The notes: generated by a model from the letters alone, not told the origin. A DNA stretch of 64,000 nt from Echiichthys vipera (GCA_963691815.1 OY829650.1:2143826-2207825); one strand, 5' to 3'. Counted from the first letter of the stretch, positions 11,470 through 23,060 are shown. Program-made: numbers and translations.

Positions 11470-11699
11470 ATGTCCGTCTGTGTGAGTGTGTGACACTGGA
11501 ATCAAAGGTCAGGTGAAAACAATGAATATATTTTCTGTCTTAATGAGACGGGGGGAGAGAAACAGGTACTGCTGGATCCCTATAAATAATTAAAGTCCTG
11601 CTTCAGGGATTGAAACTGAAATGGCTTTAAAATATCATTTTAGTTAAGCATCCATTTAATTTTAGGGGCTGTTCAACCTCCCCCACCTCCCCAGGTCCA

Positions 11700-11918
11700 C
11701 ATGTCGAAGTGTCCTTGGGCAAGACACTGAACCCTGAATTGCTCCTCGTGCTGCGCATGGGTGTGTAAATGTGGTGTGAATGGTCAGATTAGATGGTCTG
11801 TAGATGTCCACTGCATCAGTGTGAGTGTGTGTGTGAACGGGTGAATGTGACCAACACTGTGAAAGCGCGTTGAGTCGTCAGAAGACTAGAAAGGCGCCAA
11901 GTCCATTTACCATTTACA
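11700..11918 (+). mobile_element. tRNA-derived SINE (family E), head-truncated
   Basis: Starts within the body ('ccttgggcaagacactgaac') and continues through 'tgtgaatggtcagattagat', 'tgaaagcgcgttgagtcgtc' and 'agaaaggcgcc' to the tail 'aagtccatttacca'. It is in the opposite orientation to the copies at 5150, 21164 and 42296. Confidence 0.8.
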
Positions 11919-11920
11919 AG

Positions 11921-12060
11921 TCCATTTAGCCGATGCTTTTGTCCAAAGCGACTTCCATAAGTGCGTTCAACAATTAGGGAACAAACCAGAAGAGCAAGTT
12001 ATTAAGGAAGTGAGTAAGCTTTGAACTAGCGGATCTATAGAGTGCTACATATAAGTACAA
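11921..12060 (+). repeat. Common fish interspersed repeat fragment
   Basis: The phrase 'gatgcttttgtccaaagcga' followed by 'cttccataagtgcgttcaac' is a segment I recognise as very widespread in teleost genomes. I cannot assign it to a named class with confidence. Confidence 0.45.
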
Positions 12061-12084
12061 TTGAGTTTTTTGTTTAAATACATC

Positions 12085-12682
12085 CTCTTCTCATGACCCA
12101 AAGAACGAGGAGGAACGTGAGTTTGGCCGGAGAATCGGAGCTGCAGTCGCTCTACCGCACCGTTGTGACGAAAAGAGAGCTGAGGAAGGCAAAGCTCTGG
12201 ATCTACCCTCAGTCCTGGTTCCTACCCTCACCTGTGGTCATGAAAGCTGGGTCAGGACCCAAAGAACCAGGTCCAGGTCCAAGCGTCTGAAATGTGTTTT
12301 CTCAGGAGGGGGTCTGGAGTCTCCCTTAGAGAGAGGGGGAGAAGTTCAGCATCCATGAGGAACTCGGAGTAGAGCCGCTGCTCCTTTGCGTTGAAAGGAG
12401 CCAGTTGAGGTGGTTCAGGATCATCTGGTAAGGATGAACCCTGGGCGCCTCGCTAGGGAGGTGTTCCAGGCACGTCCAGCTGGGAGGAGGCCTCGGGGAA
12501 GACCCAGGACCAGGTGGAGAGATTAGATCTCCACACTGGCCTGGGAACGCCTCAGGATCCCCCAGTTAGAGCTGGTTAATGTGGCCCGGGAAAGGGAAGT
12601 TTGGGGTCCCCTGCTAAAGCTGCTGCCTCCGAGACCCAACCCCGGATAAGAGGCTGAAGATGAGATGAGATGAGATGAGATA
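12085..12682 (+). mobile_element. RTE/Rex3-type LINE 3' end, longest plus-strand copy
   Basis: Reads LYRTVVTKREL, then the segment up to SLRERG and the RWRD region, ending in four ATGAG pentamers. The 5' region keeps more of the polyprotein than most copies, but a deletion after 'aagctctgg' and several stops break the frame. A (GGACCA)-like insertion follows 'gaaccaggtccagg'. Confidence 0.75.
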
Positions 12683-12893
12683 CTCTTGTTAGCCAAGGTG
12701 CAGTCAAATGTGTAGACCTTCTGCTGTAAGAATGACAATGGGGAGCGTGTTCCACCATTTGGGAGCCAGGACATCAAACAGTCATTACTAAGTGTTCCTC
12801 TCAGTGAAAGAGCAGCAAGCTGATTGGTCAATGCAGAGCAGAGAGGGCCGGCTGGGGTGTAAGGTTTAGGGTACGGCCACACGATCAAAAAGA
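12683..12893. other. Unassigned, repeat-like
   Basis: Phrases such as 'gttccaccatttgggagcc' look like part of an interspersed repeat; not classified. Confidence 0.3.
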
Positions 12894-13020
12894 AGTGAAT
12901 GGTTGTCTGTCTCTGTTCGTCTCTATGTGTCCTGTGATAGACTGGCGTCCTGTCCAGGGTGGACCCCGCCTTACGCCCGATGCCAGCTGGGATCGGCTCC
13001 AGCCCCCCCGCGACCCCGAC
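12894..13020 (+). mobile_element. SINE family D fragment
   Basis: Starts at 'gaatggttgtctgtctctg' and runs through 'gatagactggcgtcctgtc' to 'cgcgaccccgac', without head or tail. It is joined directly to a GGACCA minisatellite. Confidence 0.75.
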
Positions 13021-13076
13021 AGGACCAGGACCAGGACTAGGACCATGACCAGGACCAGGCTGGGACTGGTCCTAAG
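13020..13076 (+). repeat. GGACCA minisatellite fragment, Penelope-type
   Basis: Imperfect GGACCA hexamers followed by 'ggctgggactggtcc', the same repeat found inside the Penelope-like elements at 28 kb and 51-54 kb, here joined to a SINE fragment. Confidence 0.6.
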
Positions 13077-13547
13077 TCCTACATTACTTAGAAATTATTT
13101 GTTCCATGTATTTTAAAGTGAATGCAGTTAAAAATACTAAATAGTGCAAACATACTGTACTATGCACATGTAAAACCCTGTTCTCCTGTCTCAGCAGAGA
13201 CATTACAGACATGCAGAGAGCAACAGCAGCCACACCTACGTCATGACATTCACAGAGCACACACAGTTAAGGTTCAGCAGCCAGGATGTTCCGGTCAAGA
13301 GAGCGAAAGTAATAAAATATAAAAAAGACGTGATGCGGGTTGACACTCAGAAATAGCACAGTTGTCTCTCCTGATGAGTTGACAGACATCAAGCGATCGC
13401 CGTTGTGCAGGTTACATAAAAATAAACTGTTTAGGGTTTAGTCAGCTGTCAGCAGAGAGAACTTTGGGGGAAATTACATCTGAAATAAACTTACAACTAA
13501 ACTAAGCCGTCATTCAAACTGGGAAAATGCAAAAGTATGAGAGGAAC
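13077..13547. other. Unassigned sequence
   Basis: No gene or named repeat recognised. Confidence 0.5.
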
Positions 13548-13611
13548 TCAACGTGTCTGGTTGAAGGAAAGCTTCCCTCTGAATTCCTCAGGCTTTATAA
13601 AGTACCAGTGG

Positions 13612-13666
<55 letters not shown>

Positions 13667-13683
13667 ACAGAAAGTCCTGGTGG
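13548..13683 (+). repeat. Local duplication, unit 1 (with GT tract)
   Basis: Matches 14601-14752: 'tcaacgtgtctggttga', 'ggaaagcttccctct', 'cctcaggctttataaagtac', and after the GT tract 'cagaaagtcctggtgg'. Here the middle is a pure GT tract (about 13616-13665), while the second unit keeps about 45 bp of unique sequence before a shorter GT tract. Confidence 0.8.
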
Positions 13684-13772
13684 ATTAAGGCCTAGTCCAC
13701 ATGGCCCGCGGTCACCTCCGTCCAAATGAAACCGCAAAATCCACCTCAAACCCACTTCTGACAACAATCCTT

Positions 13773-13905
13773 TGGGGCGGCAGCAGCTCAGTCCGTAGGT
13801 GACTCGGCTGGGAACCGGAGGGTCTCCTGGGCACTGCTGAGGTGCTGTTGAGCAAGGCACTGAAAAAAATACTGCTGCAATTCTCCAACAAATAAAATCC
13901 TTCTT
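13773..13905 (+). mobile_element. tRNA-derived SINE (family C), internally deleted
   Basis: The head 'ggcggcagcagctcagtccg' and 'gggaaccggagggtc' are followed directly by 'tcctgggcactgctgaggtg' and 'gagcaaggcactga'. The B-box region and the segment after it are deleted. Confidence 0.7.
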
Positions 13906-14446
13906 AAATAGTTACAGCTGCAGCCTTAACTGAGGTCATGGCATTCGTCCGTTCTGATCACAGGTAGGGGTTGTTGAAATAGTGTCTGGAGCTGGGTTTG
14001 CACATCAGCGGTGACAGTAACCATAGTAACACCTGGATGGTGCCTTTTTAAATGTCTGTGCATGTTCATAATAAACCTTGAGTCTGAAGTTATCCCACAC
14101 TTTGAATGACAGGGGGATGTCTGCAAGCTCCGGTTTCATGTTGTCATTCGGCACGCAGTTCACTCTCTGTTCGCTAACCATCAGGGCGGGTTGTCCTGTG
14201 CTACGGCTCTGCCTGCCGCTGCCTGCTCTGCTACACTCACAGACTCTCCCTCACTGGCTGCTACTGTACACCCATGCTGGGCACGTGCGAGTTGAGCCAG
14301 AGGCTAAAACGGTCCGGGGGGAACTGCGACTTCAGGATTTAAGTTCCGCCCCGCAAAACAAGACTGTACATTCGCCATATTAACGCAGTGTATGCCACAT
14401 TTACGTACAGCAATCCACCTCTGTATCCGCCCAGAATTGCCTGTAC

Positions 14447-14490
14447 TGTGACGGTTCGGTACGAATACCTGTATCGTTACACCCCGATAA
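14447..14490 (-). mobile_element. hAT terminal fragment
   Basis: Read in reverse: 'ggggtgtaacgatacaggta' followed by 'ttcgtaccgaacc', a terminus I associate with fish hAT elements. A related end is at 44385-44482. Confidence 0.45.
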
Positions 14491-14600
14491 CTGAACTCAG
14501 ATTTCAGGAGCCCAGAACTGCGGTTACATTTGGATGAAAGGCCAAACTGTGCAGAGAAACGCACCGTTTCAAAAATACCCGCGTTCTTATGGATCGCCCT

Positions 14601-14752
14601 TCAACGTGTCTGGTTGACGGAAAGCTTCCCTCTGGATTCCTCAGGCTTTATAAAGTACCAGTGGAAACATGGACAATTATCTCCACAGTTCTGACTCCTG
14701 CAGAGCCAGGTGTGTGTGTGTGTGTGTGTGTGTTACAGAAAGTCCTGGTGGG
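14601..14752 (+). repeat. Local duplication, unit 2 (with GT tract)
   Basis: Partner of 13548-13683 in the same orientation, about 1.05 kb downstream. It retains 'ggacaattatctccacag' and neighbouring bases missing from unit 1. Its GT tract is short (14711-14732). Confidence 0.8.
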
Positions 14753-15399
14753 TTTAAAGATGCTGGGGTCAGGGAGGGAGCTCAGAGCCCGACAGGCTTC
14801 TGCTGCTCACCGGGGGAATTACAAGGTGCAGAGGAGGAGGGAGTGTGAGCGTCCACAGGACCAGTTTTATTTAATTTGAGCAGCAGACGAGAAAAGACAG
14901 CTGAGGAGATTCAGGGATTTCCTTGGGAACTAATGGTGTGTGTCACATTTAGATTTAGAACATGTGACCAAAACGGGCTCACACTAGTGAAAGCCTCAGG
15001 GAGGCGGCAGAAACATTAAGACGGCATTGCTGCCCATATTTTAGCGTGATATGCCATATGGTGAGCCGTTTCTCCTCCTCCATTAGACCCTGATGAATTC
15101 TGCCTTTGCAAAAATACATCGCTCATACAATGTTGTTGAGCGTTTCCCATTTATTTGATTTAAAAATGGTGCCTTTTTATTTATTATTATCGTTTTAGCT
15201 TCATTCGTCATACCTCACTGCAGAAACATGCTGTTTACCGGCCTTCCAGTTTACTGATGGAGTTCCTCTGGACTGATAGATTAGGTACGTTTCCATCAGG
15301 GGTTTACGAAACTCTGGAGGTGACGTATCTCTCTGAATGGGCTCCGATGGCCGGTGATCAGCTGATCAGTGATACAGTGGCGTGATCTAAGGTGGCCTT
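14753..15399. other. Unassigned sequence
   Basis: No coding signal. The part near 15290 ('tacgtttccatcagggg') looks like the edge of an old repeat into which the next RTE copy inserted. Confidence 0.45.
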
Positions 15400-15410
15400 C
15401 ATGATTCCCA

Positions 15411-15921
15411 TCTCATCTCATCTCATCTTCAGCCTCTTATCTGGGGTCGGGTCGCGGGGGCAGCAGCTTTAGCAGGGGACCCCAAACTTCCCTTTCCCGG
15501 GCCACATTAACCAGCTCTAACTGGGGGGGTCCTGAGGCGTTCCCAGGCCAGTGTGGAGATCTAATCTCTCCACCTGGTCCTGGGTCTTCCCCGAGGCCTC
15601 CTCCCAGCTGGACGTGACCTCCCTAGGGAGGCGCCCAGGGTTCATCCTTACCAGATGATCCTGAACCACCTCAACTGGCTCCTTTCAAAGCAAAGGAGCA
15701 GCGGCTCTACTCCGAGTTCCTCACGGATGCTGAACTTCTCCCCCTCTCTCTAAGGGAGACTCCAGCCCCCCTCCTGAGGAAACACATTTCGGCCGCTTGT
15801 ACCCGCGACCTCATTCTTTGGGTCCTGACCCAGCTTTCATGACCACAGGTGAGGGTAGGAACAAAGATTGACCGGTAGATCGAGAGCTTTGCCTTTCGGC
15901 TCAACTCTCTTTTCGTCGGTG
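15411..15921 (-). mobile_element. RTE/Rex3-type LINE 3' end with 11-bp target duplication
   Basis: The tail ctcatctcatctcatc is at the left and the coding part extends to 'cttttcgtcggtg' at the right. Flanks catgattccca at 15400-15410 and 15922-15932 are identical, so insertion by target-primed reverse transcription is clear. On the minus strand 15904-15707 reads an open segment starting SRKAKLSIYRSIFVPTL and containing AAEMCFLRR, characteristic of the RTE-clade C-terminus. Confidence 0.9.
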
Positions 15922-15932
15922 CATGATTCCCA

Positions 15933-16974
15933 ATGTCAACTTAATTCTGGGCAGTGTAAAAGTGTGTGTTGCCACTTCCAACCCGGCCGCTGCAGCACTC
16001 ATTTAACAAAGCTGTGCAAAGATGTGAGTGCACAGATCATTTTCTGAGTTTTGTCTACTTCGCCGTGTTGGTGTGGCGTCTGTACTACCACACGTCACAT
16101 CCCAGTGAGAGTTACATCCAATCAGCAACCGGGCTTCTCTCAGGGGAGAAAAACAGCCGCTCAAATGGACACTAGTGCGACTCTGCGCAAATTAGGGGCG
16201 CTTCGGCGAGGGACACCCGCCTTATTCTGTGTATTTGACCCTTATGGAAACGCACCTATTATCACATGACACAGCAATCGCGTTCAGCATCAGGGCTGAC
16301 TCAGGTGCAACACTGTCCTTATCTACCTGTGGAAAGACCAACAGCGTTCACTCATGTTGACCCGCTCAGTGAACAGCGCTCTAGCCCCGTGTTCTCCCCG
16401 TTCTGTACAAAGTCGAGAGCGAGTAGAAGCGAGGGAGAAGGAGAGGAAGGGAAGGGGGGATGCTGGCAGACACAAGCACAGCTCAAGGTGAAGTTTTAAA
16501 AGGAAACAAGTCTAGAGAAAAATAGGTGACCCCTGTGTTTCCCCTGCTTTCCTCGCGCACAGTAAAGTAGAACAAAGGATGGCGAGATAAGTTCAGCTAA
16601 GTTGCTCTCAATTCAAACACTAACTTGGACTATTGCTGAAGCAGAAAGTCAGGGGTGTTAGCTGTCAAGGGCAACATGCAGGGAGGTTTTTAAATCATGT
16701 TCATGCAGGATCACCCTCATTTCCCACGTTAGCAGTGTTGGGATACCTGTGGTTCTGGACCCATCAGGAGTTCCTGGGTCACTAATGATCATTAAAAAGA
16801 AGAAATGCTGGATGCTTTCACTTCTTTCAGTCCCTAAAAATGTTGGAAAGTACAAAATAGAGCAAGCATGATAAAAGTCTTTGCCAGAGGAACGCTTAAA
16901 CTGTGAAGCGGTGAGAACTGAAGCTCTGAACGTGGGTGACGAGGAGTCTGATGCTCTTTCCTAATTTCACACTA
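15933..16974. other. Unassigned sequence
   Basis: No gene recognised. The part 16040-16265 ('cttatggaaacgcacctat') may belong to the same old repeat as 15290-15400. Confidence 0.4.
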
Positions 16975-16985
16975 CATCCCAACAT

Positions 16986-17398
16986 CTCATCTCATCTTCA
17001 GCCTCTTATCGGGGGTTGGGGCGCGGGGGCAGCAGCTTTAGCAGGGGACCCCAAACTTCCCTTTCCCGGGCCACATTAACCAGCTCTAACTGGGGGATCC
17101 TGAGGCGTTCCCAGGCCAGTGTGGAGATCTAATCTCTCCACCTGGTCCTGGGTCTTCCCGAGGCCTCCTCCCAACTGGACGTGCCTGGAACACCTCCCTA
17201 GGGAGGCGCCCAGGGTTCATCCAGACCAGATGATCCTCAACCACCTCAACTGGCTCCTTTCAACGCAAAGGAGCAGCGGCTCTACTCCGAGTTCCTCACG
17301 GATGCTGAACTTCTCCCCCTCTCTCTAAGGGAGACTCCAGCCCCCCTCCTGAGGGGGGGCTGGAGTCTCTACATTTCGGCCGCTTGTACATGCGACCT
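16986..17398 (-). mobile_element. RTE/Rex3-type LINE 3' end with 11-bp target duplication and internal rearrangement
   Basis: Flanked by catcccaacat at 16975-16985 and 17399-17409. The coding part is cut short at the right, where 'ggagactccag' is followed by an inverted echo ('gggggggctggagtct'), suggesting a small rearrangement at the 5' junction. The middle reads the usual RWRD-type block in reverse. Confidence 0.88.
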
Positions 17399-17409
17399 CA
17401 TCCCAACAT

Positions 17410-18739
17410 GTAGAAGTATATTTGCTATATAGTATACTGTGATATTATGTTTTCTTGTCTTCCCTTTGAAATGTAAAGCGTAAAAGCATGTATCAATTAT
17501 GAACAACAACGCCCGACTAAGACTACACTAGAACACTGTAAAATAAGGAAATATAAAGATAAAAACATGGAATAAATATCAAAAATAAATACAGTACAAT
17601 CAAGAATGTAAGTAGTGTTGGAGTCTCTGGGCGCTGTAGCATGATTAAAGGAGCCCAAGGCCACGCGTGACTCTGAGTTCAATCTATTTGTGTCCTGAAT
17701 CAGAGACGTCAGAATCCACACCTGCAGGCGTCTTTGCAGGAGGTGAGCATCCACCGCATAAATCCTTCTGCTTTGGAAGATCCCCACGCTGTCTCTAACT
17801 CATCCTCCTCCCTCCTCCTCCATCCTCACCTGGATCAGCACACAACAGCTGCACTAACAACAAAGGAACTGGATTTGTTCCTTCTCTTTGTATTGGAAGT
17901 ATTTCCTCCTCCCCCCTCCTTTGAGTGGAGAACCGTGCAACATGAGTCAGCCGTGGAGCGCCACAGTGGTCCTGCATGATGCTTTCTGCTGCTATTATTA
18001 CTGTTACTCATTTATATTAGCCTTAGTTTTATAAATTATACTATTCAAACATTATCATTCATCATATTTGTCATTGTATCACAGCTCTTATTACTTCTAC
18101 TCATCATTGATCATATTTACCACCTAAATTATTATTATTATCATCTTAAAGCACCACTTGGCAAGTCTGGCAGATCGAGTTGACTCAAATTTCAAAGGTT
18201 TACAACTCTCACACCCCTCCCCCTCTACCACAAAGCTCCTCCCTTCCTCCCATCGAGTGCTCGTCAGTGCGCGTGCACCAGATTCCTGTGAATGCGCCTG
18301 TGTCTTCTCTCATCAATAAACAGCATGGAGTACACGCTACATGGAGGTAGCCTGGCTAACTCATAGATAGCAACTGCTAACATAATTTAGTGTATGCTAG
18401 CTTGAGGCGTGAGCCTGTGATGCTACATGCTCGATGGGGAGGGGGGATCTGTGGTGTGTGCACGAACTGTGAAATTGATGAGTGGACAGGATGATTGCAA
18501 AACAAACATGAGGCTCTAGATGCACGTAGAGGCACTTTCTTTTCTAAAATTGGATGATTTTTGTTGATCTATTGGAGCAGAAGGTTCAGTGAAAATGAAC
18601 TTTAACTGCAGCTGTTTCTGCTCTTTATACCACTCTATAACATGTGAATCATTTACATTACTTTAGATATTATTATAGTTTTTATTAAAGCCTAGATGAG
18701 GTGCACTAGTCGAGTTTCCTCAGGACATTTACATCACAA
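17410..18739. other. Unassigned sequence, AT-rich in the middle
   Basis: ATT-rich low-complexity sequence at about 17985-18150. No convincing exon or named repeat. Confidence 0.45.
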
Positions 18740-18742
18740 TAT

Positions 18743-19320
18743 GGGCGCACTCCCACTGTGCGTCCGTCCCGTGCTTTAGGGTCCTTGTCCCCCCCTCCAG
18801 GCCCGTTTGTACTCACACTACCTGGGCCTCGGTGAATGCTTCTTGCTGCCTATACGTCATCACGCCGTAACACGTCACACGCATTGATGACGTCATGGCG
18901 ATGCGTGGCTTTGTTTCCAGATCTTTCCGTAGACCTCAGAGTTTTTGTGCGTCTTGTCGACTGTTTTTGAATCTTTTCATCGACCAAATCTGCAGTAAAC
19001 ACTCCACCTCCGCATCACACCAACGTGAACCTTTCACCGCCATTGTTTGAAATGTCCGCGCATGGTCCCTCCTTCTTTTTTCTACATCCCAACAGGCGCA
19101 CAGGAAATGACCTCAGAACCGCCGTAGGCCTCATGCTCATACACGTGTGCACGCTCGTGCTCGTACATGTGCAAACACGCTTTAAAAAAGCCCACCTCTC
19201 CCAAACGGGCCGTGGCCGCGCGTAGTTGCGGCACGGTTGCATTTACACTGGTCAAAGGAACTAGACTTTACACGCAAAACCTGTTTGGGCACGGTATGGA
19301 TGGACAGTGTGAGTGCGCCC
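18743..19320 (-). mobile_element. PIF/Harbinger-like MITE, copy 3
   Basis: Both ends are present with TAT on each side (18740-18742 and 19321-19323). The SANT-derived frame has an in-frame TGA in the Leu-Arg-Gly codon (TGA class). The CRE palindrome and the doubled 24-bp segment are present. Confidence 0.88.
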
Positions 19321-19323
19321 TAT

Positions 19324-20056
19324 GATAAAAGATTCTTCTGGATTTTGACCCAATGTCACCAAAAATAAACTGCCCCTCCCAGGTTCGAGTGCGCCGGCTC
19401 ATGCAACATTAACCACTCTGGAAAATGAATTACTCATTTTAATTCCATGCTTGGGGAATTAAAAAGTTCACTGGTCCATTTAAATATCATTATCAATATA
19501 ATTATCATAATTATTTGAGTATGTTTGAGAAATAGAAACAGTAGCTGAGAGAGTAGAGCAGATATTGAGCAGAGGAAAGTGAAGTCTGGCTGACAGCTGC
19601 TGTTAAATCTCCCTGCCTGGTTTGGACAAAAAGCCTTTTATCGTCCTGGAGACAAACTCAGTCACAGTTTGAAAACATTACAATTACCCACAGCACTGAC
19701 AGGATTACAGCATTCACTGTTCTGCTCCGACACTGAGATGTTATATAAGATCAAACGCAATGCTAATACAAGCAGAGGACATCAAATGTGGGTTCTGTAG
19801 CCGTCGCCAAAGCACATTGTGCCGGCTGTGGGAATCTGAAGTCTGTCCAATGAGAATACGGAAACACAGAGCAACGGGGAGAGAGGAGGACGAATAAGGC
19901 AATTGGAGAAATGGGGAGAGCACATGTGGTTCATGAAAGACAACACATGAGAGGAGAGATGAAGGAGGACAAATGAAGGATGATGGAGGAGAGGGGGATG
20001 AAGGACAGAGGACAGGTCAGAGGCACTGGAGTACAATTGTCCAATTGTTGAAAAGC
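19324..20056. other. Unassigned sequence
   Basis: Purine-rich near 19870-20010. No gene recognised. Confidence 0.45.
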
Positions 20057-20934
20057 GTGTGCTAAAGTGCCGTCTAGGAGCCAATATGTGTGCTAAACAT
20101 AGACTGTATAAAAAATAGACATATCCGCTCCACCGGGCCCATTTTCTCAACTTGATCCAATCAAATTCGCCTCTGGGAGCCGTCACCTTGTCAGACTTTG
20201 ACTCCTCCTCGTTTCCTCTTACCCAAAAAGGGCATGTAGTTCAGAATGGGGGGTGGGAGATACGTCTGTCTGGGTGACGTTTACAGAATTAGCCACATTA
20301 GCTCACATTAGCTCCACCGCCCGGGAGCTAGGCTAACAGAACACGTTACTAGATAAACGGGAGTGGGAGTCCCGTGTCTCTGGCGGAGACTACACCAGCC
20401 ATGATATGAAATAAAGTTATGAAAAAATCAAAACAGTCCCTCCCGCTGCTCCAGATTAGCATCTAGTGTATATGCCATAGATAGCAGGTTGTGTTCAAGT
20501 CATTGAGCAAGTGCGGCTATTTAATTAGCATAACAAAGCTAACTACAAACAGACTGCTGTTTGTACAGTTGTCTGAAGAGCAATCCATCTTGTCACTTAT
20601 AGTTACACCACCACACAAATGACCACAGTCCAGGTCAAGTTGATGGAGATAGCATGCTAATCTTGACAACTAGCCTTCGAGGAGAAGTGAGGACCAAACT
20701 TTAACCTCCAATAAAATAAAAAGTAGCCTGTTACAAAAACATACAGACTAGACTGTTTTTTTGTAAACAAGTACTAAGTAGGTTAAATATGCTGTGAAAA
20801 TGGTCTGTTTAACATGGGAGTCAATGAGAAACTGCTCTATTGTGCAAACTACTCCTACTAAGCACTCAGAGAACTATAGTTTATGGCACTTTGGCCCTAT
20901 TGGATCAACAAGGAAGTCACTGTGGTGGGGGCTT
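20057..20934. repeat. Repeat-like region preceding the 31-bp minisatellite
   Basis: Begins with one unit of the 31-bp repeat ('gctaaagtgccgtctaggag', about 20061) and then 'atagactgtataaaaaatag', a phrase I associate with a common fish repeat. The rest, including 'acatgggagtcaatgagaaa', has the same feel. Family not identified. Confidence 0.4.
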
Positions 20935-21165
20935 GGTGCTAAAGTGCCCTCATGGGGGCCAAAATGCATACTAAAGTGCCATCTAGAAGCCAAAACGCGT
21001 GCTAAAGTGCTCACTAGGAGCCAAAACATGTGCTAAAGTGCCCTCTAGGAGCCAAAATAAGTGCTAAAGTGCCGTCTAGGAGCCAAAACATGTCCTAAAG
21101 TGTCCTCTAGGAGCCAAAACGTGTCCTAAAGTGTCCTCTAGGAGCCAAAATGTGTGCTAAAGTAA
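20935..21165 (+). repeat. 31-bp minisatellite, about 7 units
   Basis: Unit core: gctaaagtgccctctaggag then ccaaaacatgt. It is interrupted by a SINE at 21164 and resumes at about 21370-21400 ('catgtgctaaagtgccctct'). Confidence 0.85.
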
Positions 21166-21355
21166 ATGGTAAATGGACTCATTCACACTGATGGCAGTGG
21201 ACATCTACATACCATCTAATCTAAATCAACCATTCACACCACATTCACACACACCCATGCGCAGCACGGGGAGCCAGTCGGGGTGCAGTGTCTTGCCCAA
21301 AGACACTTAGACATGCAGACAGGAGGAGCCGGGGATCGAACCACAGATCTGTCAA
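21164..21355 (-). mobile_element. tRNA-derived SINE (family E) inserted in the 31-bp minisatellite
   Basis: The tail 'aaatggtaaatggact' is at the left, and the B-box complement 'ggggatcgaaccac' is near the right. The head is truncated. It splits the minisatellite, so the insertion is younger than the array or occurred during its growth. Confidence 0.8.
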
Positions 21356-21399
21356 ACGCCCCCTTGGAAGCCGAAACATGTGCTAAAGTGCCCTCTTCA

Positions 21400-22380
21400 G
21401 TGGCAAGGATGCGCTATATGTGCTCTTTTGTCGTCCCTGCCCTTTAAAAAGTTCTGCATGCCACTGGTCAGAGGACAAGAAAAGAAGACGGACCAGACTA
21501 GGCCAACATGTCCTGACCTTATAAAACAAGAGACAGGAGAGAGGACGGACGAAGGAGAGACAGGAAGAGATACGAAAGGATAGAAGAAAGAATCCCACAC
21601 CTGCAAAGCTGACACCAGGTGATGTAAGAGGAAGGAGAGAGGACACGTTTACTGACACACACATGTTTCCACAGCATCAACGGTGAGACGAGTTTACGCC
21701 GAGAGGAGTTAGCTCGCTGTTCCATTCAGCCCCAAGGTCCTCTGGGTAATATGAGCAGTCTTGCACAACACAGATGCTACCCAGGGACCCCTCTCACCCC
21801 CCGCCATCGTGAGCTACTGAGCCAAATCAATGCTCATTTGTCCCCTCTATTCTGTCCCTCCTCCCTGCGCCGCTTTGAGGCGCCTGCTTCTTATCTCCTG
21901 TGGTGCCTTCAGGTGACGCTTGCTGATGTTTTTATAAACGCCTGTGAAAGTTACTTTAAAGTGAGCATTTTGTCTACCCTTTCCACATCTCTTACATGAT
22001 ATTTAAATGCCAAACACTCAAAATACGGAACCGTTTTTAACGCTTTAATCGTCCTGGCATCTGACAATGTAAACCACGGAAATGTCAAACATTTACACGT
22101 CATCTGCAAAGTTCTTTATTTCTTCTCTTCATTCAAATTTCCTCTCTCTAGTCTCCAAACCAAGTCATATGTTTGAATGGTCCTGTATCCTTCCCCTGAG
22201 ACGGGAGAGAGGCGTATCTGTCTCACACTTCAGAAGGACGATAGCAAGTGTGATAGAGACGAGTTTTGCTAAAAACTACAAGCACTAGTTCCTAACCCAC
22301 TCACACTTCAGACCTATCACAGATCAGTGGGTGGGACTTGGGCCACAACCTGCAGAAACTACGTGCGTCCATGTGTGCGC
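21400..22380. other. Unassigned sequence
   Basis: No gene or named repeat recognised. Confidence 0.45.
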
Positions 22381-22401
22381 TTTTGTTGAAATCAAACAAA
22401 C

Positions 22402-22640
22402 ATGGCAGAAGGCAATCAGTCTGATGTGGGAGAACAGGAGTTTGAAAATCTGCTGCTCGAATGGAAACGGATGGTCCCGGCGTCCTATACGAGCTGCAAT
22501 ACAGCGACGAGCAGCTGGAGCTGATGGAGGAGCAGGAGGCGGCTACTGCAGATGCTACCGAGGCAGCAGAGTTGCCCATGCCTGCTCTCTGCGCTCGCTG
22601 TGATATGGAGACAGAGGTAGAATCAGACGGCGTTATGTAT
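22402..22640 (+). pseudogene. Possible frame-shifted transposon-type protein fragment
   Basis: Two overlapping frames look protein-like. An ATG at 22402 opens a frame MAEGNQSDVGEQEFENLLLE that soon stops. Another frame, from 22461, reads an acidic segment (YSDEQLELMEEQEA) and then CARCDMETEVES. The acidic start and the Cys-containing C-x2-C...METEVES part recall the P2X7-cytoplasmic-domain-like proteins common in fish repeats, whose motif is roughly C-x-C-G-x-C...M-x-T-x-x-E. One frameshift would link the two frames. Identification is tentative: it could be a decayed exon of something else. Confidence 0.3.
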
Positions 22641-22794
22641 GGTATGGTATGGTCGGTGTTATGCATCCTAGTTTCACCCCATTAAAATGGCCGACTTTTG
22701 GACAGAATTACGGCAGAAACAGGTCTTCTGGGTAGTGATGTTAGTTGCCACGGCAAAGCCCTCCATCCGTTTAAAGGCTACGCTCTATTGTTAT

Positions 22795-23045
22795 TTTTTT
22801 CACGTTGCTTTCGGCGCTCTGGTTTAAGCCACCACTGCAGAGTAGGGAGTTCTAACCCCGGCACATGCGCGGATGAGAAACCCGATAATAATCCGTGTAA
22901 AGCGTCTACATGCAGGAGAACTCTGGTTAATAAAGGAGTTATCTCGGTCTGTGAACCGTGGTATGAGAACTCCGATTTTAAGTACGGTGTTAACATGATG
23001 TTTGAGAAACCGGAGTTTGCCCTTAACACGCTTATAACTGGGTTC
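22795..23045 (+). repeat. Family L repeat, second copy (3' part)
   Basis: Matches 10500-10740: 'tgcagagtagggagttcta', 'gagttatctcggtctgtg', 'tacggtgttaacatg', 'ttgagaaaccggagt'. The left half is not seen here. Confidence 0.6.
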
Positions 23046-23060
23046 CACGGGTGACATATA

